In this document: piece after piece, positions 37,501 through 47,246 of the stretch
How positions within the stretch are numbered: position 1 is the first letter of the stretch
Layout of the letters: every line of letters begins with the position of its first letter
Notes under the pieces: generated by a model
Databases searched by the model: none
What the model saw: only the letters and a program-made list of their open reading frames with translations
What the model was told of the DNA's origin: nothing
DNA from: Nematostella vectensis
Lineage: Eukaryota > Cnidaria > Anthozoa > Actiniaria > Edwardsiidae
Direction: 5' to 3'
Assembly (NCBI RefSeq): GCF_932526225.1
Contig: NC_064041.1
Span: 5,142,046-5,206,045, forward strand
Length of the DNA stretch: 64,000 nt
Made by a program: the position numbers and the translations under genes

Positions 37501-40500
37501 CCCAAATACCAGAATAGAGCGAAAGATTGTAATTACTATCATAAGCTATTTCTATGAGACGTATTTTTTGTTTATATTTTAAATTCAAAGTTAACTGAAA
37601 TTACTTATTGAGTAATTAAACGGCGAAGTCCGAAAAAAAAATCACAAATAATACCCTCCCACAAAGCCTCATATATACATATATAGTTACCCCTTCCTCT
37701 GCAAACCTGAATGCACCCCCTGCCTATATATATACTACATAGGGAAACCTATGTAGTTTGTATTTTTCTCAAACCAACACTATATATATATATTAGCTCA
37801 TAATGAGTGTGCCTGTAACTGAAGGTGTCAGCTAATGACAGATTCCTCACCCTGATAGACAAGCACTTCCCGAAAGACAACCACCTCCGTAAAATCTTCA
37901 ACAAAAAACACCATCAAAATCAGTTACAGCTGCATGAACAACACCAAACAGATCATCGACAACCACAACAAGCGCATCATCACCGCATCGTCGGCTACCG
38001 AGATCACCAGCTCCGCCCCTACCACTACCAACAACAAGACATGCAACTGCCGACAGAAAGACACCTGCCCTCTAGACGGAAACTGCCTACAGACATCTGT
38101 TATCTACCAAGCTACCGTAACTCGAAAAGACAACAACACCTCGGAAACATACGTCGGGCTCACTGAAAACAGCTTCAAGACCAGGTACAGAAACCACACC
38201 GCATCATTCCGACACGCCAAACACAGAAACTCCACCGAACTCAGCAAACACGTCTGGACTCTCAAGGACAACATGATTGAGTACTTTATTTCATGGCGCA
38301 TTCTTTCTTCCCACTCCGCCTACAACAGTACCACTAAGCGTTGCAACCTCTGCCTCAAGGAAAAGCTGACGATCATCTGCCAACCCAAACTATCAACTCT
38401 AAATAAACGCAATGAACTCGTGTCCTCGTGCCGCCACAGAAACAAAGCCCTGCTACGAAACAATTAGAACTGTTAATCCCGTCACCGTTAAATTTTCGCG
38501 CTATCAATTTTTCACACGTTCCGCACTGTTAGTTTTCGCCCCGCATATTTAATGTAACTCGCTATTGTTCCTCTTACCGCCTTAGCTAAAACTATCAGTC
38601 TATTATTATGTAAATTTCAATGTTAATAGTATATATACGATGGTAGGAATATTCTCATTAAAATCCCCTGATGAGTGGGCAACCACGAAACAGACCTGTA
38701 GGGAAACCTATGTAGTTTGTATTTTTCTCAAACTAACACTATACACCGCTCTACTTTCGAGTATTGAGCACTTTCTATGAAAGCCTTCAACCATCATTTT
38801 ATATATATAATTGTGCTTTTAAACACCTGCATGTGAATGTCAATGTGTCTGGGACGAGGGTTTTCTGTGACGTCACAATTCTAAGCAACCAGAAAACCCG
38901 ATCAGCGTGCTGATGCAGCCTTGTGTGAGATGAGGCGCGTACACAGGAGGGGGGGGGGGGGACCAAAAAGTGGGTTATTTCTTATGGAATCTTCAAATAC
39001 TATTCTTTTACCATATGATACCTATGACTACGCAGCCAATCCTGATTACGCGCCTGGAGTTATATGTGTGATGGTGTGGTGGCGTAAGGCCGTGCTGATA
39101 AAACGATAACATTGCATTTTTTTTACTCTAGACGATTAAGCCTAACGCACTTACATCTGGAGAACATGGTTTCTCTCAGGTATGAAATCAACGTTCAGTT
39201 CTAGTCCTTTCAGCATCTGAAACGCATTAATTATTCAACTTGTGATTTAGGAGAACAGATTAATACTGATCTTAAAACTGTCTTCAGAATTTGGTGATTT
39301 TGATCAGAATAATGACAATGATACGATTTTTTCCTATATATTTCCTTCCTTTGCATTTCACCAATACCCCCACCATCACTTTTCCACTGGTCCGTCTCTT
39401 AGCGAAACCACTACGGAGCCCATAGTTCAGAAAATGTGGCCGCATCCCAGTCTTGAGCTATAAGAAAATGTTCCCGCAGTCACGTTAGAATCCTTGTTGA
39501 GCACCGTGTTGTGTCTGATAAGCGATGTGCCCCAGCAATATTTCGGTTGTCGTACTTCTACAAATATTACTTAGTTTTGAGGAAGGCGAAAGATGGCTCT
39601 TCGAAAGAAAGGGAGATCAAAAACAGGCCGACAGCCGGCAGAGGGTTGAAGGCGATAATAAAGAGGATTATGAGGATGCTTTGGTAGGGATGATGCTGTT
39701 GCTAGGGCACGTTGCTAGGGTGGCTGCAAGGGGTACGTTACTAGTGTAGGTGCAGGAGCCACACACCCGTCCCCGATATCCGAAGCCCAGTATTTTCCTA
39801 TTGGAGAATCGTCATTTTTTTCAATATGATATTTATGACTGCAACCCCCACCCCCCCCCCCCCCCCCAGAAAATCCTGGCTACGCGCCTGGATGCTGCTA
39901 AAATGATTAGGATCATGATTATGATAATTATGAGTGCTTATGATGATCATGATGATCATGGTTATACTGCTGCGTCTGATGATAGTGTTGTTGTTGTTGG
40001 TGGTGGTAATGATAGTGGTGATTGCGATGATGATAGATGTTATAGTGATGATGATGATGGTGTCGATAGGGATGCTGATGAAAATGCTGACGATGGCGAC
40101 AGAACTGCTGCTGATGGTGATGCTGGTGATGATAGTTTTGATGATAGTCAGGATGTTAGTGATGGTGGTGATGGTGATGGTGATGGTGATGGTGATTGTG
40201 ATGGTGATGGTGATGGTGATGGTGATGGTGATGCTGATGGTTGTGTTGATGGTGATGCTGATGGTTCTGTTGATGGTGATTGTGATGGTGATGGTGGTGG
40301 TGATGCGATGGTGATGGTGATTGTGATGGTGATGGTGATGGTGATGGTGATGGTGATGGTGATTCAGACGGTTGTGTTGATGGTGATGGTGATGGTTGTG
40401 TTGATGGTGATGGTGATGGTGATGGTGATGGTGATGCTGATGGTGATGGTGGTGGTGATGGTGATGGTGATGGTGATGGTGATGGTGATGGTGATGCTGA

Positions 40501-43500
40501 TGCTGATGGTTGTGTTGATGGTGATGGTGATGGTGATGGTGATGGTGATGGTGATGGTGATGGTGATGGTGATGGTGATGGTGATGCTGATGCTGATGGT
40601 TGTGTTGATGGTGATGGTTGTGTTGATGGTGATGGTGATGCTGATGGTTGTGTTGATGGTGATGCTGATGGTTCTGTTGATGGTGATTGTGATGGTGATG
40701 GTGGTGGTGATGCGATGGTGATGGTGATTGTGGTGGTGATGGTGATGGTGATTCAGACGGTTGTGTTGATGGTGATGGTGATGGTTGTGGTGATGGTGAT
40801 GGTGATGCTGATGCTGATGGTTGTGTTGATGGTGATGGTGATGGTGATGGTGATGGTGATGGTGATGGTGATGGTGATGGTGATGGTGATGGTGATGGTG
40901 ATGGTGATGGTGATGGTGATGGTGATGGTGATGGTGATGGTGATGCTGATGCTGATGGTTGTGTTGATGGTGATGGTTGTGTTGATGGTGATGGTGATGG
41001 TGATGGTGATGGTGATGGTGATGCTGATGCTGATGCTGATGGTTGTGTTGATGGTGATGGTGATGGTGATGGTGATGGTGATGGTGATGGTGATGGTGAT
41101 GGTAATGGTGATGGTTGTGCTGATGGTGATTGTGATGGTGATGGTGATGGTGATGCTGATGCTGATGCTGATGGTTGTGTTGATGGTGATGGTGATGGTT
41201 GTGTTGATGGTGATTGTGATGGTGATGATTGTGTAGTGATGTGAATGATTATGATGATAGACCCAACCTCGTCCAAATCGATCATGCTGCTGTTATCCAT
41301 GTCCCAGTACACGAACTCCTCCTTGGAATTACTTCCCAAGCTTTCGATGTCTTTCTCCAAACTGTCGCCCACTGTCGAGGAGTTTTTAAGCCCTTGCTTT
41401 TCAGCCAAAGATATGATATGATCACATTCTTCCGCAGATAGAAAATCTGGTATTTCTGATAATAGCAAGACAAAATGGAATTGGAATAATGCTGTCGTGT
41501 TTATAAATATGAGTTTAAAGAGTGGACAATAGTAAACCGTAAGTTAAAAACCTATTACCGCCGTTTCACTGAAAGCTTGCTGCAACTTGTCTTAAAAGAC
41601 AATTTCTTTTTTTTATTGTTATTTCTTATGTATTTAAGAGAGGGATGTAAATGACGCAGGTAAGTATTTACTTAGAGAGAAGCAACACACATGAGCCTGG
41701 AAGTTGAAAATTTTACAAACGTAGAATGTAAAATTATGATGCGCAAATTACAGAAAGGTCAATATGTACCTGAAGAGGATCAAAATGAAGTTGTAAAACA
41801 AACGCTATTTTAGTAAATATCTCACCATAAATCGGCGGTTGAAGTGCAAGTGTTTTCATCTGGTAATGTTTTCCAGGCTCTAGCTCGACATTACGGACAT
41901 GACCAACCTAAAATTATCTATATTAGAATTATCCTAGTCTTCAATGGTCCCAGAGCCTCAAGCGTCTCTCTATTCAGTGGCCAGCGAGGTTGAGACGACG
42001 TCTCCACGGTAAGTCTTCATTGGTAGGGAATTTTCACCTTAGCAGCGTTATTTAGTCACATGCCGCATATGGCGACACTAGGGGGAGGGGGGAATGGGTG
42101 GGGGTTAGGGAGAACTTAGAAATACTCTTTCGCAACAACTAAATAGACTTTTTCCAAACTTTACAGATCTAATAGCCCCCAAAAAGCACCATAGCATTAT
42201 AGCTAAATACATTTATGACTGCTTTTTAATTATACAATCTTATTTATAAATATTAGAGAATCATGGCCTATGTACATCTTTGTTCACGGCACTCTAATAA
42301 ATCTGTCTATCTGGGCTTGTAATATATCACCCGATTAGGGTGCGGTCTAGTGAAGAAATCTAATGACTATCTATAGGCAGAAGTTTCTTAGGGGGAGGGG
42401 GAATTTGATAATGAAGAAATCCCCCACCCCCCCCCCCCCCCTAAACACACATAGACTCAGCAATAATCCAGGGTACGCGCCTAACACATAAAGAATTATA
42501 TAAACCTATTTCACTAAACGTTTTCAGTGAAAACGGAAAATGACGATTGACAATTAGAAGTTCTACGACCGAAAGGACCCATGGATCCCAAAATATAAAA
42601 TATGCCAATATCAATATCAATTTTTCTAGCTCGCTCGGTCAATTCCTTATTAGGGCATATTTGGGAGTCCGCTTCAATCATTGTTTAATTTTTTTGTCGC
42701 CCTAGGGCAGTGTAAGTTTCCACGTAAGCTTACAGGAATTCGCTACGATTTTGCAGGTAGCCATTTTTGAATAAGCCAAGGCCCTAGCGTTTTTAGAACT
42801 TCACAGGCTTCCCGCGCGCTCGCCCAAGGCTCTTTTGGACCATTAAAAAAACGACTGCTATTGATTGATAGCCGCGATTGTAATGCAACGTGGGCAGGTT
42901 GAGTTGAGGCCTGAATAATTATCAACACCTTTATAAGAATCTTCTTTGCATAAATTTTTCGATAGGTACCATTAGAATTTAAAAGATTTAGGGCCTTACA
43001 TGTATGTTTTTTTCAATTAAAAATGTAATAACCTTAACAAATAAACTTTAGAATCGGTCTCAATTACTTTTCACTGCTGAACAAATAAAAAACCAAATCG
43101 ACATTACAGGATCGTGTCGTTTGAAGATACTAATGGTCACTAACTAAAAACGTGTGCTTAATTAAACATGAGCAACAGAAAGTAAAAAAGCTAATTTCTA
43201 CGGAAATTGATGATAGCATACCGAGAGCAATACAGGCGCATTTCCTCTAAATTAAGAACAGGGGTGGAAATACTATACAAAGGTGTCACAAAATAAGTTT
43301 ATTATTGCCAAACGCATTTTTATTTTCACTTTTATGATACTTAGCGTCAAAATAAGGGAATTTTTTTTGACGGGGCAAAAACGCCAAATCTTCTAGTTAG
43401 GAAATTGGGGTAGTCAACATGACTACCGTCTGATTAGAGAAAGACAAACGCGTGATGGTTTTCCTGAGAGCTGATTGGGTGTAGAGCGTGCTATTTGAGA

Positions 43501-44503
43501 ACACCTTTCTAGCTGTGCTAGCCATTTAACAGGTGTTTAGAGTTTGAGTTTATTTCATCATCTCATAAAAGGAATATTGTGTAGTGATCAGTTTTTGTGC
43601 AAAAGATATAATTTAAGAAAAAGATAATATATCAGATTGTTTAAAAATTAAGCATTCAAAGGGCTTAGTTATTTGATAATCTTATCTATTGCTTGTGGTC
43701 TAATAGAGTTTGGATTTAATTGTTTAAGATGTTGTTAAATGGTTATATACTCAATTGCGATTTGTTTTAAAATCATTTAAAATGCATGCTTTAAACTTGG
43801 TTTTGATACTAAGGATTTAATAATGATATCAGGTTTGACAACTTCATTATGGAAACATGGGGTAACAATAACATTTTACCCTCTTTCACAAGGATTTTTT
43901 ATTTATTTTTTAATTTTAATAGATATAGCCTTTTAAGTAGGGTGATATATATGATATTTCGATCTCTTAATTCCTTTTTTTCCCCTCATAATGTCTTTGT
44001 CTAGGGTATTCCACCTAAATGGATAGGGATTTCCTAAAAAGGATTTAGGTCTGAGTCATTTTCATATTTAAGGTTTGAACCAACAATCACACAAAAGTGT
44101 TGAAAAATCCCTTCTATCATATGAATAGATTTGCTTCTTTTTCTTCTCATTTATTATACTTGCCTAGGATTATATTCTTAAAATATGACTTTATCTAGGC
44201 CATAGTTTAGGTAGAAAAAGCTACCACGAAAATATATTTAAAAAACATAAACAAAAAATGGATAAAAAAATCAAGCCATCCAAGTTTTTTAGATTTTTAT
44301 ATCAGGAAAATTATGTGTACCTTTATGGGTTCAACTCTTGAAAGGCGCAACGTAGAGAACTTGTCCACAAAGCAGTGACTGTCAGAAGACTTACAGACAT
44401 CTCCATTGCTAGAACCACGACTCCTAGACACTGCCACCAAACCAAGAAAGACCAGACAAGCGAGAGTGAAAGATAAAATGCGTAATGTGCGGGCCATTTT
44501 CAT
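19386..44503 (-). CDS. P4HTM: Transmembrane prolyl 4-hydroxylase
   Basis: Ten coding exons, all in phase, 437 aa (human 502): 44321-44503, 41826-41907, 41268-41455, 39155-39216, 36052-36086, 35816-35975, 35681-35738, 34962-35080, 33748-33838 and 19386-19721. A signal anchor (about residues 6-28, [16 protein letters not shown]) precedes [19 protein letters not shown]. An EF-hand region follows, with [13 protein letters not shown] and the loop [15 protein letters not shown]. The 2-oxoglutarate/Fe(II) dioxygenase core has [10 protein letters not shown] (the HxD iron ligands), [19 protein letters not shown], the distal iron His in LSFHGGCDV and the 2OG-binding Lys in GRKWIANNW. By family it is an ER-membrane hydroxylase linked to HIF and calcium. 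The first Met at 44503 was chosen; the frame stays open a little further upstream. The gene is swollen by repeats, and one 14-kb intron hosts an antisense gene. Confidence 0.93.
20200..20340. repeat. GGGGTGGG / CCCACC low-complexity patch
   Basis: In the 14-kb P4HTM intron. G-rich run followed by a C-rich stretch with repeated GGCCCACC and CCCTATTTGC words. Non-coding. Confidence 0.35.
21030..21210. repeat. About 79-bp tandem repeat, 2.3 copies
   Basis: TTAGTACTAAG recurs at 21034, 21113 and (as TAGTACTAAG) 21191. AACTCGCCCCGAGATT occurs between copies. Confidence 0.7.
22380..23470. repeat. Diverged tandem repeat region (GACTCTGGAC / CACCATGAGTTTTTCT)
   Basis: The words CCACCATGAGTTTTTCT, AATGGACTCTGGAC and CTTTTGGAATTCCAAAA recur three or more times in the same order over about 1.1 kb. 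GTCT and TTTG microsatellites lie within or beside it. Non-coding. Confidence 0.55.
23766..31148 (+). CDS. Secreted D8C-domain (uromodulin/GP2-type) protein, nested in a P4HTM intron
   Basis: Exons 23766-23789, 26120-26183, 27480-27518 and 30778-31148 join in phase to 165 aa. The first two give a signal peptide ([18 protein letters not shown]), followed by an acidic linker. The last exon is a complete D8C domain: [57 protein letters not shown] and CNLRYCG, ten cysteines in all, with stop at 31146-31148. An older copy of the domain exon (28673-29060) lies upstream with a frameshift and may be skipped. AATAAA at 31724-31729. By family, D8C domains occur in secreted or GPI-linked adhesion and innate-defence proteins such as uromodulin and GP2. 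The gene lies antisense inside the P4HTM intron 19722-33747. The order of the small exons rests on phase and splice sites. Confidence 0.75.
24612..24690. repeat. Short tandem repeat AACTTTGAGTGAAAAACTTTGATAT
   Basis: Two full copies and a partial copy of a unit of about 36 bp carrying GAAACTTTGAGTGAAAAAC. Confidence 0.6.
24923..26036. mobile_element. 1.1-kb element with about 34-bp inverted ends
   Basis: The left end CAAGAGACCATGATATAAGA plus GAACGAATCCCC is mirrored at the right end (CAAGAGACCATGATGTAAGA plus GAACGAATCCCC, reversed). CCAATCAGAGACG words occur just outside the left end and inside the right. The minus-strand frame at 25678-25986 has no transposase features, so this is probably a non-autonomous DNA transposon. 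Confidence 0.6.
26567..26857. mobile_element. MITE with about 75-bp imperfect inverted repeats and TA ends
   Basis: Ends TATACACCTATTTCA on both sides, followed inward by GGCAA-TGGC and TTCTACGACCGAAA in mirrored order. About 290 bp. TA at each edge fits a TA target-site duplication. A partial relative lies at 42513-42600 (CCTATTTCAC, TTCTACGACCGAAAGGACCC). Confidence 0.7.
27987..28130 (+). mobile_element. Penelope-like element 3' end fragment
   Basis: CTGATGAGTGGGCAACCACG and AAACAGGCTTGTAG match the 3' end of the Penelope-like element at 38668 onward, followed by CGCTCTACAC and ATTGAGCACT in the same order. No coding part remains. Confidence 0.6.
28186..28447 (+). repeat. About 260-bp duplicated segment (copy 1)
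   Basis: Nearly identical to 36502-36765 over AACTCTCATTAATCATTTCT, TTGGCCAGGAAACGCAGTCA and TCAACCGAAATTGTTTCAGT, with only a few mismatches. Copy 1 abuts a long TA repeat; copy 2 begins beside TATATATATA. Confidence 0.85.
28447..28515. repeat. (TA)n microsatellite
   Basis: Roughly 65 bp of uninterrupted TA dinucleotides directly after the duplicated segment. Confidence 0.95.
28673..29060 (+). pseudogene. Duplicated D8C-domain exon with a frameshift
   Basis: The acceptor TCTTTACAG and phase match the intact exon at 30778. The domain is full until FFVY, where CTACCCAGCTACC has one extra C compared with CTACCAGCTACC in the intact copy. The frame then stops at 29014-29016. Ignoring that base, the sequence goes on through CNLRYCG to a CCTCCAG|GTTGGT donor in phase 1, so the ancestral exon was symmetric (phase 1-1) and could have given a two-domain protein. 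Upstream intron sequence was duplicated with it. Confidence 0.75.
30778..31148 (+). other. Intact D8C terminal exon
   Basis: Listed separately because it is the functional domain copy. It starts after ATTTTTACAG and encodes the D8C domain with a stop after YCGRGF. Confidence 0.85.
31411..31483. repeat. (GGGAGA)n microsatellite with leading G run
   Basis: A G run followed by about 10 GGGAGA units. The SLSLSL and PLPLPL frames on the minus strand come from this. Confidence 0.95.
31902..32055. repeat. Interspersed repeat, AAATATTGGGGG family (copy 2)
   Basis: CTTGAAATATTTGGGGGCAC, ACAGAAATATTAAGAAA, CTGGTCATTTACC and a closing GGTACGGCCCTGC match the copies at 8892, 45514 and 63750. Confidence 0.6.
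32266..32530. repeat. 40-bp tandem repeat, about 6.7 copies
   Basis: The unit contains GTAGATCACATTACGTGCAT, then ACACCTGGTACCTACCAGCG. No spacers, so it is not a CRISPR array. Lies in the 14-kb P4HTM intron. Confidence 0.9.
33030..33480. repeat. Interspersed repeat with internal subrepeats (ACCAAACTYGGYAGGTGTCA)
   Basis: GAAACATC-TATGACAACCAAACT, GTGACGTCATCGATGAC and CATATCTCCTAA recur within the region. Related sequence lies at 15600-15720 and at the right end of the window. Non-coding. Confidence 0.6.
34035..34961 (-). repeat. 65-bp tandem array made from a P4HTM exon end plus its splice donor
   Basis: On the minus strand each of about 14 units reads like the end of exon 34962-35080 (CAATACGGACAAAAGC, TGCAGAATATGCAG) followed by the donor GTAATAGAGGGGGAGGGG. 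The true exon is the first unit in transcript direction. Copies differ mainly in GCAACTGC versus GCCATTGC and in ATCGAGG versus ATCGAAG. The donor word CAG|GTAATAG is kept in nearly all copies. Confidence 0.93.
35160..35400. repeat. GATGAT-rich low-complexity region
   Basis: Imperfect GAT/GAC trinucleotide repeats in the P4HTM intron between exons 35681-35738 and 34962-35080. Open frames here are compositional. Confidence 0.8.
36099..36262. repeat. 82-bp tandem duplication beside a P4HTM microexon
   Basis: Two copies, nearly identical, of a unit with ATGTGTTCAACAATATSCCA and CTGCATTCACACCAAAACCA. On the minus strand it lies immediately upstream of the acceptor of the 35-nt exon 36052-36086. 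Confidence 0.9.
36502..36765 (+). repeat. About 260-bp duplicated segment (copy 2)
   Basis: Partner of 28186-28447. It lies in a different P4HTM intron, about 8.3 kb away, in the same orientation. Confidence 0.85.
37740..38745 (+). mobile_element. Penelope-like element remnant with GIY-YIG endonuclease domain
   Basis: The main frame (37934-38467) ends a Penelope-type protein: the Cys motif [16 protein letters not shown], then the GIY-YIG core VIYQATV and [18 protein letters not shown], and the tail CNLCLKEKL and [14 protein letters not shown]. The upstream part ([10 protein letters not shown]) is in another frame, shifted at an A run near 37903, and the reverse transcriptase is missing. The words GGGAAACCTATGTAGTTTGT-ATTTTTCTCAAAC at 37742 and 38701 are direct repeats of 43 bp with one mismatch. 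These fit the pseudo-LTR arrangement known for this class. Confidence 0.8.
38932..39056. repeat. Short inverted-end element, GGCGCGTACACAGG family (copy 1)
   Basis: Left end AGGCGCGTACACAGG plus a G run; right end GATTACGCGCCTGG. The body has TGGGTTATTTCTTATGGAAT and AAATACTAT. Related copies at 53675-53791 and, partly, 39735-39892 and 42420-42480. Confidence 0.55.
39735..39892. repeat. Short inverted-end element, GGCGCGTACACAGG family (related, degraded)
   Basis: The right end, C run then AGAAAATCCTGGCTACGCGC plus CTGG, matches the family, and the body shares TATGATATTTATGACTGC. The left end is unclear. Confidence 0.4.
39905..41245. repeat. (GGTGAT)n hexanucleotide array, about 1.3 kb, in P4HTM intron 3
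   Basis: GGTGAT units with interspersed GCTGAT and GGTTGTGTTGAT variants. The marker GGTGATGCGATGGTGATG recurs at 40302 and 40710, a 408-bp (68-unit) higher-order repeat. Frames on both strands are open through most of it. It starts just beyond the splice donor of exon 41268-41455 in transcript direction. Confidence 0.95.
42420..42488. repeat. GGCGCGTAC family fragment
   Basis: C run followed by TCAGCAATAATCCAGGGTAC and GCGCCT, resembling the right end of the family seen at 38932. Confidence 0.35.
42489..44320. other. P4HTM intron 1, AT-rich
   Basis: Apart from a fragment of the 26567 MITE family (42513-42600), no exon, RNA gene or structured repeat could be supported. Strongly AT-rich from about 43560 to 44290. 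Confidence 0.45.
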
Positions 44504-45185
44504 GGGAAAAAATAACCACGCGAGTATTGCAGTTATGATTGCCACGAACTTTTTGCAACAAGCAGAATTCCGTCATGTTCTGATGTTTATTGAAGCATTT
44601 TCTTAACACGCTGGTTGGCTGAAAAAGCCAATGTCAATCATCTTCTTTCGTTCTTATTGGCTAACTTTACGTAACTGTCAAAGTGGCCATGGTAGCGTGC
44701 AATGCACTGGTAATCTACACGCTTCTGCTCTTGTGAATCGATTAAAAATTGCATGTCATTTGTTTGGTTTATGCTTATTATGGTGTTCAAGTAGGATTAT
44801 TTTGGTAGCAGCTGAACTATATTTGTAGCAGATATTTTTGTACTTATTCCATTTATCGCCGATGCACGTGTTTGCGAAATCGCGCTCGCATCTTTGAACT
44901 ACCACACCTTTTTTTAATTGGAGTTGTGGAGCGAAATGATTGACAGAAAAAAATCATTGAGTCATTCGTGTATTAGCATTTTCTAACATATTCTGTATCC
45001 TTGTTGCTGTAAAAGTCGTTGATAAAGCTGATGCAAAGAGCATCGAGTAAAGTAAATACAGTAAATACATAAAGTAAAACAGTCGACTCTCAGTCGCCAT
45101 GATAAATCAACCTCCCCCGCTAAATTGAACTAAGCTTACCCCCTGGCCTCGTTAGCATGTTTCAGATCCAAAAGTTTGATTAACA

Positions 45186-45270
45186 CCCGATGACGCCGGC
45201 AAGAGGACGCCGCCTCGCGCATGTTCAATTGCGCGCGCACGCTGTTCTTGCCGGCGTCGCGTCCTTTTCA
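45186..45270. repeat. GC-rich hairpin (GACGCCGGCAAGA inverted repeat)
   Basis: GACGCCGGCAAGA near 45191 and TCTTGCCGGCGTC near 45247 pair as a long stem around a loop with GCGCGCGC. In an AT-rich neighbourhood upstream of P4HTM. Confidence 0.55.
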
Positions 45271-45513
45271 GGCACAGGCTGCCCAAGTTCTGTGCCCGTC
45301 TTTTTTTGTAGTAATTTTGTTTTGAAAAAAATATTTTTTTGTAGTGCTAAATAAGTTCCAAAGTCTTAACCTGAATTGTCCTGTCGTTCCTTCCTCTTTA
45401 GTGGAAGTTTTTTTTTTCTGAAAGTTCCACCAGACACCCTCTAACCGGGTTTGGTTCTCTAAATGACTCGCTATTAATCACAGAGGTACTCAACCACAAC
45501 CTAGTTATTCAGG

Positions 45514-45960
45514 GCCGTAACAGGCCTTCAAATATTGGGGGCACACAAAAAAACATAGCATGTATATAGCGCTTATACAAACCATGTTCTAAGCGCTTCG
45601 TATTTAAAATCCTATCATGTATTAAGAACGTCAATTCCTGGAGAATTGAGGAACACAAGCTTCTAGTAAGCTCACATATTTTCAACAAGTCAAATTCAGG
45701 GACGAGAAACAGAAAGATAATATCCATGTCTCGACCGGGATTCGAACCCGTTTCAGCAGAGGTGAGAGGCCCCATACGCTGACGCGCTAACACACTGGGC
45801 CACCCGTGATTCCACAAATACGGAAACATAAAGAAAATATTGGGGGGGGGGGGGGGTCACAGCCACACCCCTACTTGTCATTTCCGAATAATTTTCAAAA
45901 TATTGGGGAGGGGGGGTGTTGGGCCCCCAGTACCCCACCAATACCCCACTAAAGCATCCC
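45514..45960. repeat. AAATATTGGGGG family (copy 3) interrupted by a SINE
   Basis: Starts GGCCGTAACAGGCCTTCAAA, TATTGGGGGC, and resumes at about 45815 with AAATACGGAAACATAAAGA, a G run and ACAGCCACACCCCTACTTG. The tRNA-derived segment is between the two halves. Confidence 0.5.
45725..45812 (-). mobile_element. tRNA-derived SINE head
   Basis: Minus strand: GTGGCCCAGTGTGTTAGCGC (A-box-like) and GGTTCGAATCCCGGTCGAGA (B box), at tRNA spacing. The arms do not fold as a complete tRNA, and it sits inside another repeat, so a SINE is favoured over a working tRNA gene. Confidence 0.55.
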
Positions 45961-46742
45961 TTTAAAAGGGAGGCCGGCAAAGGATCAAGATTACAAGACT
46001 TCGATATAGGCTTGTGAGCTAAGATCTTAACGTCATCTTCTGAAATTACCATTAACCAGTTAAATTAAATTACAATTAACCAGTAATCCCTTGGATTACT
46101 AAAATATTTGAAGTTAGACAGGCGTTCCTTTCAGGGGTGACACAGGAGACTCAAGCATCTTCATTTCACGACTAATAATTGCAATGATTTAATTGTAACC
46201 CATAGCAACCTAGAAGGACCATGTCCATTTAGCACCTTGATGCCTTTCATTCATTAGCGCGTGCCAAACATTCAAGTCCAAAAGCCAAAATTTTGAGAAT
46301 GATTGCTTTTTTAATGATAGTTTTTCGCAACTCGTTATTTTGACAATAAAACGAACTGATACGAAGCTATGTATTTCTTTTTGGAACCCATCCTAAAATA
46401 AAAGTAGATAGGATGGTTTCATAGTCATTCTTGAAAAATTTCGTGTCTAAAAGCATTATACAGGTTTTATTTATTTATCATTCATCCCTAAAATATATTA
46501 ACAGGAATAATGAGCAATGTTTAATTAGTAAACTGAATTGTTGTTTTGGATAAATATTCATAGACACTCGGCACGGGGTATAATGAAAGAAAAGAAAACC
46601 TTGACAGCATTTGAAAACTTCATTCAAACTCAACATAAAAACATACAAGCGTAAGAACTCAAACAAAATCTTCTTCTTCGTCTTTATGTTTTTTCTGGGC
46701 AAATATGGAAACAAACTGTTTATTGATGAACGATTTGAGATT
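45961..46742. other. Unassigned intergenic stretch
   Basis: No exon, RNA gene or clear repeat was found between the repeat cluster and the next open frame. Confidence 0.35.
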
Positions 46743-47246
46743 ATGGACTTTGATGAGGAGATGCCGAATGCGTCTGATTTGGTTTTGCCTCCACTGGCTT
46801 CCTCGACGGTGAAAAAAATAATTTATAACAACACAATGGAACAGAAACGCCATGTACAGCTTCAAAATCAGCTCCATAAAGAGGAAAGGGACGCTGCCGC
46901 GCGTATAGCGATTCACAGGGAAGACTTTGTACGTAAAAGTTTAGTACTGAGAGAGCAAAGGAAAAAAGCGAAACGTAAGCAAAAGCGCGGGAAATCTTCT
47001 AAGAATCAGGAAGAACGGGCCAGCAAAGACAGGCGTGCTCTTTATCAGGAAGCCAAAACAGATGGAGATTGTTCCGTTGCTAAGGAAAGCAGTCTGCCGA
47101 AAGAACGTAGAATTTATTTGCCTCCTTTGTACAAGAGCTCTGGGATGGCTCTGAAAAGTTACGGAAAATCATTGAGTTTGAGCAAAGACATAAATTTTCA
47201 GAGAAGTACCACTCAAACGCAAGACTGTCGTTGGTTGAGAATTTAA
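46743..47246 (+). CDS. Hypothetical basic coiled-coil-like protein
   Basis: Single open frame from ATG at 46743 to TAA at 47244-47246, 167 aa. Starts MDFDEEMPNASDLVLPPL. A long charged helix follows (about residues 25-105, EQKRHVQLQNQLHKEERDAA), with a Lys/Arg-rich patch RKKAKRKQKRGKSSK that could be a nuclear signal. Then ERRIYLPPLYKSSGM. No family recognised. Internal donor-like words (AAAC|GTAAGC near 46973) mean the last part might be intron, and the gene could be the first exon of a longer one. Composition is that of real protein, unlike surrounding frames. Confidence 0.5.
   Translation: MDFDEEMPNASDLVLPPLASSTVKKIIYNNTMEQKRHVQLQNQLHKEERDAAARIAIHREDFVRKSLVLREQRKKAKRKQKRGKSSKNQEERASKDRRALYQEAKTDGDCSVAKESSLPKERRIYLPPLYKSSGMALKSYGKSLSLSKDINFQRSTTQTQDCRWLRI

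Noticed and set aside
39750..41236. Open frames rich in GDGDGD, VMVMVM and HHHH
   Set aside because: Products of the (GGTGAT)n array; no independent gene signals.
45725..45812. Functional tRNA gene on the minus strand
   Set aside because: A and B boxes are present, but the acceptor and anticodon arms do not pair well and the segment lies inside another repeat, so a SINE is more likely.
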